A model generated the notes under the pieces. That model was not told the DNA's origin. It saw only the letters and a program-made list of their open reading frames with translations, and made no database searches. Shown one piece after another: positions 10,941 to 23,410 of a stretch of 64,000 nucleotides of DNA (position 1 is the first letter of the stretch; every line of letters begins with the position of its first letter). The DNA is taken from contig BDIU01000232.1 of NCBI GenBank assembly GCA_002118135.1, positions 186,001 to 250,000 on the forward strand, given 5' to 3'. The stretch comes from Trebouxia sp. TZW2008 (taxonomy: Eukaryota > Chlorophyta > Trebouxiophyceae > Trebouxiales > Trebouxiaceae). A program made the position numbers and the translations under genes.

Positions 10941-13900
10941 CTAATGCAGTTGAGCTGAAGTTGACAGCAGGCTGTTCAGGCCGCCAACAGTGTCATGGGG
11001 TCCACTGGCACATGCAGTGAGCCCAAGCTTTGCAGGCTCATAGGCCCACGTGATTGGTCCAGCAACAGCTGCCTCAGGAATCGCAGCTGGTGCTCCACGA
11101 AAGCTGCAGCAGTCAGCGCCACTGCTGTAGTCCACACCGCCTCCGCCAGTCATGCTAAGCAGCTTCCAGCCCAGCAAGCCTCTGCACCCAAGCAGCTGGT
11201 GTGAAAGACAGCCACGTAAACCAGTTCTAACAAAGGGGTTGCTGCTGTTACAGAAGACACAGTGAAATGCAAGTTGCGCAACCTCACTGCTTGTGATCAG
11301 TCACAGTCACAAAGACTGGATGGCAATAACCAGCTGGAGGATCTGCAAGCACCATAGGCTTACACAGCTGCAAGTTGCGCTGTAAAACAAGAAGGCAAAA
11401 GGGTGCCAGTGATGTCTGCAACTGCAAAGCACGATTGCAGACTGTCTGCCAAGGGTGGCAATGTTTGCATCAACTGTTTAGATCATGCGCACCCAACAGT
11501 GCAGGCCATGAGCAGGCGCTGCTGCATGGTGCCGGCCTCCTTCACACGCTTCTCCAGCTCGCGCCTTGCAGCCTCAGACTTGTTGTACTGCCTCCTCAGC
11601 TTCTCAAGCTCATCCTTGCTTGCCTCCCTAGAATCAAACACAAGAGTGACCTAAATAGCATACTACACTGTGCTGCCAATGGCGTTCCAATGTCATCAAA
11701 GGTCATGAGTCCAGTGTGAGCAGTGATCAAGTCATGAGGAAGCTTAGATTCACAAAGTACAAGGTGATTGTGACTCATGAAGACGTGTGCTTGCCTAGTG
11801 CTTCCCTTTGCATGTGAGCCCAGGATTGACACATGCAGCATGCTGGCTGTGATTGTCACTATGCATTGTCAGACGCTGACACAGCCTGACTACCAAAGCA
11901 AACGCACAGTGCAGTTATGCGTCGCAAACGCGCTTGCAGCTCATGAAGCCACTTACCGCATTGGCAGACAATGGGCAGCAGCTGCAATCAGATAGTAAAG
12001 GAGCGGGTAGTTGCTGCAGGGCAACACAGCAGCAGCCTCTGTGCTCAGAAGCGGGTGCAGTCAGTGTCAGTGAACTTGATGGGGTCAATCACCCATGGGT
12101 AAATTTGCAATGCAGGTCTGCAACTCATGAATTTGCAACCTGGATCTTTGACTGAACCGCTTTTGGTCAATCATCCCGGAACGTAGTAAGGGTACTCAAT
12201 CAACACTGAGTGAAGCACCTTTCAGGTTGGGTGACAGCAGCGGGCTGCTCAGTGGGCTTGAAAAGGGTGTTGTCATTGCTGGCCAGCAGTGCGTCCACAT
12301 GGCCAAGCAGGGTCTCCACCTGACCGTTGCTGCGGCCTGCCCTATTGTTGACGGCCACTTGACGACCAGCCACTTCCTCTAACACCACCTGAACACAGAC
12401 AAGTGTGTCTTGCTACTGCTGTTGTTGAGGACTCTGGGCAGCATGGCATTCAGGTTTGATGGCGCCAGTATCAATTAGTCTCTGGGCAGTGTGGCTTAAA
12501 GCTAGCAACAGCAAGATGGCAGTCCCAGCGTTGCATAGCACAAAGCCACCTGACCACCAACAGTCGTCAGGTCGTTAGCGTAGTTTGTTGTTGCAATACA
12601 AGTGCATTACTGGTGCACACTGTGGCAAACAACTATGACATCTGTAGCATAGTGCTGTGGTACTAGGTAGCATAGGTTTGTGACACTTGTGGGTCTACTG
12701 TTACATTCAAGCAATGCCTCATAGCGCCACAACAGCTTGGGTGTAGAACAGCGTCTGTTAAGCAATGGCAACAGCTTAGCCTCAGCATAGCACTTAGTGG
12801 CATGGTAATGCCTGTAGCAAAAGTAACAGGATAGCCTTAGCATAGCACAGCGCTGCATTTGAAAACATGCAGGCAGCAGGTTGAGCAAAGTGTGGCACAG
12901 CAATGACCTTCAGCCACATGCAATACAGAAAAACAGCACAAATTGCTTTGCAAAGTTGCCTCTGCCTACAGGCGTCCTGTGGTGCGATGGTGAGTAGCAA
13001 TGAGTATCTGAGACAGCGTGCAAGCACACATGTGCTGGCTGGCATTAGTGCGTGATTTGCATGATGCACTAGGGTCAGCCCCCACATGAGCAGCAGCAAG
13101 TGCTTTGTGCCGACACCCAATGCTACAGCAGTTCACACGGACAAAGCGTCATACATGCATCACAGCTGGTATCCCACACGAAACACACACCCATACTCAT
13201 TCATACAGGACACAGCTGCTGACATGCATGCAAAATAGCCAGAAGCTCTTGTGAGAAGATCATCAAAAGCCCATAGCACATGCAGAGCCCACAGCTGATA
13301 TCACACATCCAAAACAGCCAAAAATTCGTGCGTGTATGAGGAGCCTGTAATGCAAGCATCACAGCACATGCCTGCAAGGACTCAGGACAGTTGCTCAGAA
13401 ACTCCTCCAAAGGCGTCGCTTCTTCTTCCAAGCTGTCCCCATGAGTAAACACCAAGATGCAGTGACGCAGCAGCTGGCCGCCGTAAGCAGTGCGCAGGTA
13501 GTTCAGGCAAGCCTCTTCTTCAGCGGTGAAGCGGGCACTGGTGGTGAGCACCAACAGTATTGCATGGATGCCCTGTGGTGACATGGCCATGGCTCTGGAC
13601 AATTCGCTGCACACCTCACTCTGACTGGCAGCTGTGTCAAACAGACCTGCATGCATGCCCACAGTCAAGCTCAACTCTCCACTAGCCTGAGTGAAAATAG
13701 TGCAGAGGGTTGCTTTTGGATGATAACTGTATTGTTGCTGTGGGTGAGGGGTGTCATGTTGCATATATACAAGAGGAGCACGCCGCAGCAAAAAAGAGGC
13801 TTGCCAGAGTACACACAATAGCTCCAGCACAGATGTGTCACCATGACCTCAAAGCTTGATAGCAGAGCACCAACGTCAACAGATACAAATGTCGACCTGC

Positions 13901-15643
13901 TTGGGTGCGCCTGTCTCCAGAAGTATCTTTGACTGGGGGCTGCTACTGAGTCAAAGCTGACACACACACACCTAGCACTCTTACTGGAATTTGTAACCAT
14001 TATTATTGCAATTACTGAGTCAAAGGGGCTGAAGAGCTCACCTGGCGTGTCAATGACTGTGATGCTGCGGTCATTGAAGACTGTCGTCTCAGCCTGGCTG
14101 TGAGTAGTCACCGACCTGGCACTGCACTTGGCCTGGAAGGCACGGCGCCCTGCATAAGCACATATACAGCATGTAAGTAGCAGAACTCACAGCATCTCAA
14201 AGCTGAAAGCAGAATGTTTGCAAGTCTCTGCCTCACAGTTGATACTTTGCCACAACACACCCACAAGTTTGTATGTCAATCACCTACTTTGATTTTCACA
14301 CAAGCTTATTACAATCTATACCACAGAATGCATTCTGGAAGGCAGCTTGTGGATGCATGGTGCCGTTGAGGCCAACCTTGCTGGCCATTGTGTCAGGTCA
14401 TGCTTGATGAGTCAACCTGTTTGCCAACATACAACTGCCTCAGGGCAACACATGAGACTGGCCATGTACACTGCAGCGCTTTTATATGACAAAATGGGCA
14501 CATCAGAAGGTCAGACAGAGCAATTACATACCTAGAATGGTGTTGCCAGTGGACGACTTGCCATTGCCAGTCTTTCCGAGCAGCAACAAAGTCAGAGGCT
14601 GGGTGGTGATGTCATCAGCAACTTGTACACTTGGGCCATCAGTGTCCATGGCTGTTTGGCCAAACACTGAAGCCACCACCGCATCAGACTTGGGCTCTTC
14701 AGCCACCTCCATGTCATCATCTGAATCAATCGCTGCAGCACTGCTGGTGTGGAATGAATCCTGTTGTTCTGGGTCCTCACTGCAGTACTCAAGGGCAGCA
14801 TAAACCAGCCTGTTGGAGGGTGTCGTGTCTGGGCGCAGGCAGAGCCGGACTGCTGGGTTGCTGCCGCCAGGGCTGAGGGCTGTTGCGCTTGCGTCAGGGC
14901 TGCTCAGGGAAGAGCGGGTGATGTACTCAAAGGCGCTGTTGTCCATGTTGTAGTTGGAGCCCTCTGACATGCTGCTGCTGTGTCTTGATAGAGTTGAGGG
15001 TGAGGAAGCTTCCTTGGTTAGCTTGGGCTCAAAGGCTGTAATGCTTTCGTTGGAGGAAGTGCTGAATGCACTCTGACCAGCAAAGGGACTCTGCCTGACC
15101 TTAGGAGTGAGGGTGTTGCTGTTGCTGGCATTCGTTTGCAAAGACTGACCATTCTGTGAGTCATGTACGGACGCAGGGGGTAGCAAAGTTGATGAAGTCA
15201 GGTCATTGTTGCCACGTTGCAGACTGGCGGACTTTGTGTGTGGGTTGGAGGCAGAGTTTGAAAGGCTCAGCAGGTCCTGATCGAAGACAGTGTCAGCTGG
15301 AGGGTGAGCCACTTGCTCTGGGCTTGTAGGACGAGAGATGTCAGAGCTCAAAACCTCCCACTCCTCCTCAGCTCCTGCATTTGGGGGACCACAAGATTAT
15401 TATAACAATGCGGTGGGCCTCATACAAGTAGGGCAAGCCTCGTTTGTGCGCTGATGACGGCAGGCAAACAAGGCAAAGCTGCAAAAAAGCATGAAGGTTG
15501 GCTTGAGCGAAATTCAGGGGCGCAATCAGGTCAAGCTTGTGAAGAGAGGGCGCATCGTGGCAGCACACCATAGCTCAGAAGCGCAGCAAGCACTGCGCCT
15601 TGTTTGCAGTCGACGAGTCGACTATACCTGAGTGATCTTGCAT
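10941..15643 (-). CDS. AIG1/GIMAP-like GTPase with long disordered N-terminus
   Basis: Exons from the start: 15643-15628 (MQDHS), 15374-14532, 14149-14042, 13646-13372, 12388-12219, 11627-11493, 11181-10941; 595 residues, all phases close. The first ~265 residues are Ser/Asn/Pro-rich and acidic with no recognisable fold. G1 is GKTGNGKSS (about residue 272), G2 probably SVTT, G3 DTPG split by an intron before LFD, G4 THGD, and the conserved AIG1 box lies between G3 and G4 (HAILLVL). After the G domain comes a charged coiled-coil-like exon (KDELEKLRRQ...ELEKRVKEAG) and a Gly/Ala-rich tail. AIG1 proteins are septin-related GTPases on membranes; in plants they are linked to defence and stress. 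The donor after exon 4 is GC (CAG|GCATGT). The last two exon joins are the least certain. Confidence 0.85.
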
Positions 15644-15975
15644 GTCGGTATCGGGTTGGAGCAAGACGGAGCGATACGTGATCCTGCAAACAAACAGGTC
15701 AATGAAGCACGATAATCGAAAGTAGCGCAAGCAAATGACGGCATTACGAGAGAAAAGCAAAGGCACGACGATGACTTCAAGTTTCCATGGAGCTTGTCAT
15801 GCCTCGCACCTGCTTAGCTGCACCTCAATAAGAAAGGCTCCGCTGCTTGACACAGGAGTCAGCTCAGCCCAACACAGCGCCCGGCATCTACGATGGACCT
15901 CGCGCCTGCCGCTGGTTGCGCTAGGCCCCAGCTTGGACAGAGTTGTAAACAGTGTACCCACGTGTAACCGCGAAA
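15590..15975 (-). promoter_or_regulatory. CpG-rich start region of the AIG1-like gene
   Basis: CpG dinucleotides cluster here (for example gtcgacgagtcgac, tcggtatcggg, cggagcgatacg) while the flanking gene bodies are CpG-poor. The cluster covers exon 1 and what should be the 5' UTR/promoter. No TATA box or specific factor site is claimed. Confidence 0.5.
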
Positions 15976-17822
15976 TTGAAATCCCCAGCAGCGAAAGGGA
16001 CTGATTGTGGCAGTTCAGTGAGTTCACAGCTACATGCATGAATGATAAGTTTGCTGGCATTGCAAACTGGCATTGCAATTGGCAGCAGCGCGATGCTTTC
16101 ATGCAGAACAGACTGCAGTGCTCCTGACACAGAATGCCTGCTTGCCAAGCAAGGTCACAGCATGCTGTGACCTCACAAGGCTTGATTTGCAGCATGCAGT
16201 AGCACCAGTGATCACACTAAATGCGTTTGAACTGCCTTCTGATGGTCATTTGCCAAAGTTTTCTTGATGCCAGATGGCATGAGATAGGTAAGTGACTGCT
16301 TCAAGAAACAGCACTGCTGGTGGGAAAGTGTGGGTTCATGCAAGTTGTAGATTTAATGCAATTACTGGCACAGCTTACACAGCCAACTGTCAATATCTTC
16401 ACACGGAACAAGTTCCAGGTCAGAAGTCCCCATCGGCTGCAGAAAAGCTAACATCAACTTGCTCACATTCAGGCTAATACAACACAATGTTACACATCTC
16501 TCTTGCATCAACGCTCCCTAGCAGTCTGTCTAAAGATGTACATGGGCAGAGCAACATAAATCAAAAGGACGCCTGACACAAACCACCGGCAACATGTGCT
16601 AGCCATGCAAAGCAAAACCAGCATAGAACAGGGCAAACAGGCCACTAGTAGTTCTGATCTGAACCGAGCGGAACATCTCATGACTTAGACAGTCTCATGT
16701 GAGACAAACAGAACCAGAGAAAGCAGAGCTGAGCAGAATTCCTTAGTGATCATCAGATGCTCAGGCACATTAAGCTGAGCCTGTATAGAAACAGAATCAA
16801 TGGCAGTGTGCATTTTGAGATCAAACAGACCAGTGTGTAGTGCAATTATATGGGAACAGCAATAAAAGAACACCACTGAACATTGCCTGAGTTTGCTTCC
16901 AGCCAGAAAGTGTTGCAACTCCAGGAGATGACCAATCACGAAAAATTTCTTCAAACTAGTTGCTGTCAGCAAACTGCCGGACGCCCAGAGCATATGTACT
17001 GTATACCATGTGTTCACAGATGCTCAGCCTAATGCCAGTCTTTTCTGAAACAGCTAGTGCACATTGGCCCTGCAGCAAAGGTGTTGTCAACACTTGTAGC
17101 AAGCAACATCAGTCAGTACACATGGTGTGCACAGCCCAGACATTACTTCTTGTCACAAAGAGGCACAAGTACTTGTCATGTGCAGAGCTATAGCCACACT
17201 TACAGGGTCACAACAGTGACAAACGTCACGCTGAAGCAGAAGTTTGCGCTATGGGCCAGGTTAATTTGGCAGCTCAGTGCACTGTAATCAGCATTTGGCA
17301 AACGCTGAACAACATGAGCAGGGTCAAATACTCAGAGAATGATAGAGACAGTAGCAAAGAGTGACTGTGGGCTGCAGACCAGAAAACATGAAGGGGGCAG
17401 AAGTTGAATACAATAGGCAGAATCAGCAGACTGCATATGTGCAAACCACCTGTGATCAAAGTCAGAACAGTCATGTTCTTGATCTTGCTAGCAGAAGCAC
17501 GTCAATAAGCAGATATAAGCCTGCCAGCATTCATGCATGCTGGTATGCAAGCAGTGGCAAAGTATCTCACTATCAAGTGCAGGTGGGGGAGTGTGGCCTT
17601 GCTTCACTCTGGGAGAATAGCCAGAGAAGGCGAGTACAACCCTGCACAACACAGAACGACGACTTTGACTCAGCAGAATTTCTGCTGCAGAAAAATGCAT
17701 TAGACCCTCGCACGACGCAACCAATTTTGTTGTGGTAGGCTAAGCTCGGTGCACCAAAACCAATGACAGCCAAACTTGTTTTGGGGGCATAAGCAGTTGT
17801 CTTGATCATGTTACATACCAGG
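15976..17822. other. Intergenic region upstream of AIG1, downstream of PHO4-like gene
   Basis: About 1.85 kb with no exon I can support on either strand. Open frames present are short, lack splice-compatible neighbours and show no family resemblance. It may contain the PHO4-like 3' UTR and AIG1 upstream sequence. Confidence 0.5.
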
Positions 17823-20800
17823 TCATGCAAGCTGCTTGCATTCACCAAATGAACCTGTCAACAACAGGACTGCTGAATGAAGGCAGCATACACAGTTGAG
17901 CATCAAACACAGATTCCAAAGATTCAACAGATCATATAGAGGCATGACAGCCTGATAAGTCTGCAGTCAATGAGTGCATGTGGCACTTGAACACACGCCT
18001 TGCAAGACAGACATCGCAGACGCCTGAAACACAGACACTGCAGACAAGTACACAGATGTTGCAGACAAGCAAGACAGACACTGCAGAAAAGCAACGTTAA
18101 TTTTGCTTTGTGCATGAGCATGAGACCAAAAGAGACTGGCCGACCTTGAGCCACAAGAGCTGCAGTGATGGCAATGGTGACGAAAAAGCCTGCAGCCCAC
18201 CAAAGCAGGGTGAAGCTAAGCAGCTTCAGGTTGACGTGGGATGTTCCTTCTGCCAAACCCACTGCCACCACAGCTGACACCTACATGGCAGCAGGGCGCT
18301 CCATGATGGAACAAATCGAAGAAGCAGGGTGAAGCCAAGCAGCTTCAGGTTGACATGGGATGTGCCTTCTGCCAAACCCACCGCCACGACAGCTGACACC
18401 TACATTTCCCACAAGCAGTCGCATATGCAGTTGTACGTGGAGGCCTTATGCAGCTATACATGTGATGCCTTGAGCAGTTGCAGAAGAGTTTTCGAAGCAG
18501 CCATACATGTAATTTTCATTCACATGGAAATATGACGCCTTATGCATTTGTACATGTGATGCCCGGAGCAATTGTACAAGCAGCCATATATGTGATTCCT
18601 TGAGCAGTTGTACATGCATGTATCTACACATTCAAACATGATGCCTTATACATGTGATGTCCTGAGCAGTTGTACAGTACATGCAATGCATTCAGCAGTC
18701 ATAGATGCGATGCCTGCATGAGCTCACCATACAGTACGTGATTGCAGCACCCTTCAGTTCAATGACTCCCAAGAAAGCTGCGACTTGAGCTGCAAAGCCC
18801 ATAGCCACCATACTCCGGAAAGGGCTCATTTTGGCTAATCCCACAGCTGAAACAGCCACACAACTTCAGGCAAAGTTCTCCACAGAGTCAAGGGTTTCTG
18901 CTTGGAATGTGATTGGTCATCAAGTCACATAGCAAGATGCAAACATGCGAAATGCACAATACGTTGGTGCCATTGCATTAGACGTGTTGTGTACGCTCAC
19001 AGCATCAAATTCTGGAATGGAGAGTATGGTGATTCGCTGGGTCAATGGACACATCTCCAGGCATGCTTCATGATCAAGACTGCCAATGCACTGTCTGCAA
19101 GAAAATGAAATGCAAGCCATCTCTGCAAATCACCACAGCATAACATCAGCATGACAGATGCAAGTTTGCAACAGATACAACGCATGAGCGGCTTCAACCG
19201 CTTTGCGCAGTTGAAGGGTATGCAACTGATGCAAAGTGCACAATAAACAGTATTTACAAGCTGCACATGCATGTGTGAACACATGGGTTGTGCACGCCAT
19301 TGTGAGCAGCTGTCACCTATGATTTGGTTGCAAATGCATGTTTCGACACATGACTGTACAAGCTGTTGCAAGCAGCTGTCACTTTCAATCTTATACATGT
19401 ACATGCGCGTCTCAAGATGTGGCTTTAGTAGATTTTGCCAGCAGCTGTTGTTTGCGGTTTGAACGCACATGCGTGCCACAATATATGGGTGCACAAGCTG
19501 TTGCAAACACATTCATTTTGTCATTGCATTGCAAAAGCATGTTTGGGAAAGTGGGCGTTGCAAGGGGGTCTAATCTGTTGTTGAATTGTAAATGGATGTT
19601 GCAAAACATGGCTGCGCAAGTGATCACAAAAGAGTCTCACCTGTGATTGGCGTGAGTCTGGTTCCAAACAGTAACGTGCCCAAGGTCATTCCTGTGAAGC
19701 TTGCAGCATGAGGCACCGGCGACAGATGGACAGAGTCTGGCACAGCGCCAGAGAAATATATGTCTTGAATCATCTGGAATATTATTGTGGAGAGGTGGCC
19801 GTTGTTTGCTCCCCAGGCAATCGACAAGAAGAAGCCAAAAAGCGCCTGCAAAAGCAATAGCTCAAAAGAGGCCTGAGATTGCAAGACAAAGCCCGCAAAG
19901 TGTTTGAAACATGAAGAAGAAAGTCAAAGGTGCCAGAGACATCAGAGAATTAATCACGTGGCCAACTAAATGGCTAAGGATGGCAGCAATTTGCACTGGA
20001 CTGCTTGCCGGACATGTACTAGTCTGCAAAATGTGCATGCCAAGGCTTTGGCTGGTCAGCAGGATTGCTCAACTCCATAATGAAAGAAGGCTCGCTACAC
20101 CGGTAACAAAGCTTCGACAAAGCTTTGCAACAAGGTAAAATATAGTACTGCATGCTACATACTGTAAGTGCTCATCGTCACCTCAGACTGTTGTGCAAAA
20201 ACATATGACCACAAAAAACTCAGGATCATGCAAAAGGGCTTGAGTAGATGGTCTCTGCAGAATAACATGATCACTGAGAATCATGCAGCAGGGGATCAGC
20301 TGAGAACATTCACCACCAATATGTAACCACAGAACAGTTGCAACAGACGACACTTGCAACAGATGTGTTGCATGGGCTTCTGTGCAAGCATTCCAGGACT
20401 CTTGCAAAAGAGGTCAGGTCCTTGATGGCAGACCTGAAACGGTGCATATACTGTTTCAAGCGTCGCCTCAAGCTCTTCTGCCGTGCTGTGGATGTCCAGA
20501 AGGGTGCTGTTGGAAGTCACAATTGCCTTGAGGTCCATGTCAAAGCAATAGGCGTGCAATTGCTGCAGCACACCCTTCACGTCCAATGGCGTATCCTTCG
20601 CTGCAATTTCCCTCACAACAGCGTCATCCTGCGGAGTGCACCTACTTGAGCAATTTTGCATTTGCCTCAGTAGGTTTTGACGTCTAGGGTGGAATGTTGG
20701 GAACCTCACAGGGGTCGCAGTCAGGCACTTATAGATGGTGGTCAACCAGAGTTGCAATGCAGTGCTGTGCTGGTCAGAACTTGCAGACAGCAACGCTACT

Positions 20801-23410
20801 CTGCTTGCACAGGCAGTATTGTGTGATGCATCACAGAATATTGTCTGTGATGCAAGCAGCAATGTCCCTCACAATAGAGTCATCCTATGCCTTCCGCCTG
20901 CCTGAGGGATTTTGAACCTGCATCAGTCAGTGTTGTATTTGATATTGTTGGGGGTGCCAGCTTGGGCACAAGAAGGTCTGCATACATTGACGAATGCCAA
21001 AGTCATGCACATGCAGTTGTAAGCTTCATGGGAGTCACAGTCAAATGACGGAGGTCAATGAGAATTACAATGCAGTCCTGTGCTGGTCAGAGCTTGCAGA
21101 CAAAGCTGTCAACACTACTCTGTTTGCACAAGCAATGTTTTGTGATGCCAGGAGCAGCCTTAGTTGTTGTCTCAGCTTGAAACGTTGCTGTGTCTCAGAG
21201 AGACCTGTCAAACAACAAATCAATTTTTCCTGCCTTGAATCATAAGGAGCGTGTAAGTGATGATGATGATAATCGGGGCAAAAGCAAGTCACCAGGCCCA
21301 GAAGGCTCATTCTGATGGTATTTGGCGGGCGCACTTGCTTCCGCAGGTAAAGCGACACACGCTTCACTCCCAGGGTCATGAGAATGCTTGCAATGGATCC
21401 TGCTGCTGCTAAGCTGATGCAAGCACCTTGAGCAGAGTGTGGAAACAGCCCTCCTGATGTGTCAATGCCGTACAGCAGCAGTAATCCACACGTAATGGTT
21501 GTCCAGCTTGCTGTGGCTGGCAGATTCTGCATGTTGATGACAATATCAGCATTCATTCAACCATCACTTACACGGTAGTTAGTGATGTTTAGTGATGACC
21601 AACCTCGACCGTGGTCACCAAAGACAGAAACGTGCAGATGAGCAACAAGACAGGCTTGAGAACGCATTTGGTCTGAGCTTCATGACATGGTGCAAAGCAA
21701 AGAGAATTGTTTGACAGGGTCAGCCCAGCACCAGACAAGACGGTCATTGTATGCTCTGATGTGTGTGTAATGCGATCAGCATTCTGCATATGCAAGCACA
21801 GTTGGCATGACATCAGTTCGAACATTGCTGTATCAGTGTAATGTGTACATCAAAATGTTGTGGCACGCGTGCTTACTGTGTGTGGCCAAGGCCCCATCTC
21901 ACCAGACCGGCTTTTCTCAAACACTGCAGTACAAATGGCTGATAATCTTTGTAAGGCAGACAAAATAAATGCGTTTGTTGGTCCTAGCAGGCTTACCCAC
22001 AGCATCTGGTGAAAGCTGTCCTCTCCACGGAAAATATTTGCTCTATACCACAAGAACGCAGGAAGCGTAATCAGCATGACAAGTGGAAGCGCCAGCACCC
22101 AAATTGTCAACACTGCACCCAAGCCGCTTACAAATCCAGTGGCATTGAAATGGCCAAAGTTGAGCGCTGCTACGCCCGGGAACACCAAAACGGCGCCAAC
22201 TGTTCCCGCTACTGCAGCAGATGGCGCCAAATTGGGTGAGCAGTGCAGGAAACAGCATGCTGCAGATCTTGATCTGACTTCAGCTGACGAGTCTGTGAAT
22301 GGTGATCAAGAGAAGACCAAGAAGAGTCAGCAGCCTGTGACTATTCACAGAATTGCTGAAACAACTCTGCAGCAGATGGAAGCAGAAATGCTTGCGAGGT
22401 TGAGGCTAACAAGACTGCGGATATGCTGATGCGCACATGTTTTCTGGGTTAAAGCTACAGTTGAAGAGCAGCAAGCCCTTAGTCTGGGTGCAAGCCAGAC
22501 ATGAGCAGCAGTTGCAGACCACACTCAGCAACTCACAGTACACACTGATTCATACAAACATGCAGCCACAATACTTGATACCCAAATGCCATAGCATGCT
22601 GCAAAGTCTAGCCAGAAGTGCAGCAGATTGCACTGAAAGGCACCACCTGCCATAACATTCCTCCACACCTGACATTCAGCACAACAATGGGCATGCAAAG
22701 ATACCATCTGAGATGACGTACTTCAACACTCAGATTTTGCAGAACAAGGTATAGAAGCATTCAAAAGAACCTTACCTGTACAAAGGTACATTGGCAGCAG
22801 AACCTTCTGCCATATAGCCACACTTTGGAGTAGCAGAGGCACAACCATACTCCACATGAGCGAATACATCACCTAAATGCAGGCGCTCTATTGACAAACG
22901 CCAAGACAAGTTATTGCATGCTTGTTTAAGTTGAGGTGTGATGTGCATTGATTCATTGTTGTTATTGTCTGTTGACCCCCCTGTTGGGGCCCAAGGACAG
23001 TAAAATTGATTGATTGAATGATTCACAACCTGCAATGGGTATGACGGCAGTTGATCACGGTGGTCTAGCAACTCCCCATACGCGCTGTATGACTCTGGAC
23101 CAAATGCAACCACTCCAATCGTTTGGCCAATCAAGCCAAGAATGACCGCGTTTTTGTATGTGATGGCTCCTGCCCCAACACTAGGTCCCCAGCAATTCAC
23201 TGGCATATTTGCACCTGCAGATAGCATATCGGCGCAGCCTGACGATCCTATATCGTGTGTTGAGACTGCTGCTCTGCTTGCTGTCTCGTACACGAGCACA
23301 GAGCACAAATTTTCGAATCACGCGGTATCAGATGCGAATAGCACGAGTTTACCGTATGTCACGGAGTGCAGCACGGCTGTGCATCCGCTCACAATCACAA
23401 TCCACAGCAT
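17823..23410 (-). CDS. PHO4/PiT-type phosphate transporter homologue, divergent
   Basis: Ten exons: 23410-23353, 23214-23030, 22872-22776, 22211-21997, 21526-21335, 20628-20434, 19845-19641, 18846-18728, 18280-18145, 17854-17823; 477 residues, all phases close. Both halves of the PHO4 inverted repeat are recognisable. The first half has GANMPVN with GAGAITYKNAVILG. The central cytosolic loop is the DDAVVREIAAKD exon. The second half has AWGANNGHLS, TLGTLLFGTRL, KMSPFRS and ITYCMVSAVVAVGL, matching the LSPSRG / STTH...VGaivGvG region. About 10 hydrophobic segments are expected. PHO4 proteins move phosphate with Na+ or H+ across plasma or organelle membranes. The normally invariant Asp of GANDVAN is Met in repeat 1 and Asn in repeat 2, so transport is uncertain. 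Confidence 0.75.
18280..18412 (-). repeat. Upstream echo of PHO4-like exon 9
   Basis: Functional exon 9 starts at 18280 (VSAVVAVGLAEG). A copy beginning at 18399, 119 bp upstream on the coding strand, keeps the TGTAG|GTG acceptor and about 80 bp of near-identical coding sequence, including AEGTSHVNLKLL with synonymous-looking changes, before diverging. It reads open into the next acceptor, so it could compete as a 3' splice site. Confidence 0.85.
18420..18720. repeat. Degenerate minisatellite (TGTACATGTGATGCC / GAGCAGTTG)
   Basis: In the PHO4-like intron between exons 8 and 9. Modules resembling TGTACATGTGATGCC and TTGAGCAGTTGTACATG recur at irregular 45-75 bp spacing. Units are heavily diverged. 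No coding potential. Confidence 0.7.
19250..19610. repeat. Degenerate ~80-bp repeats in PHO4-like intron
   Basis: Modules containing GCATGT(T/G)..ACACATG, then GTGCACAAGCTGTTGCAA and GCAGCTGT recur at least four times between exons 8 and 7. The block resembles an old tandem array with indels. It has no reading frame of interest. Confidence 0.6.
20590..21180 (-). repeat. Tandem duplication including the PHO4-like exon 6 acceptor
   Basis: The exon 6 start (20628, DDAVVREIAA) has a copy near 20860-20895 (DDSIVRDIAA, with acceptor GGCATAG). Intron sequence beyond it (TGCTGGTCAGA.CTTGCAGACA ... TTGCACA.GCA) is also present twice, near 20770 and near 21085. The spacing is about 250-310 bp, larger than most echoes in the window. 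Confidence 0.75.
22945..23022 (+). mobile_element. Possible 3' end of a LINE/SINE ending in (ATTG)n
   Basis: A GC-rich mini-hairpin (ACCCCCCTGTTGGGGCC) is followed by CCAAGGACAGTAAA and a short ATTGATTGATTGAATGATT tail. It sits 7 bp from the donor of PHO4-like exon 2, in antisense orientation to the gene. A simple-repeat tail after a compact hairpin is typical of 5'-truncated non-LTR retroelements in green algae. No coding part or target-site duplication was identified. Confidence 0.4.

Noticed and set aside
22076..22263. + strand coding exon overlapping PHO4-like exon 4
   Set aside because: The minus strand encodes a hydrophobic PHO4 segment in phase with its neighbours; the + frame is its shadow.
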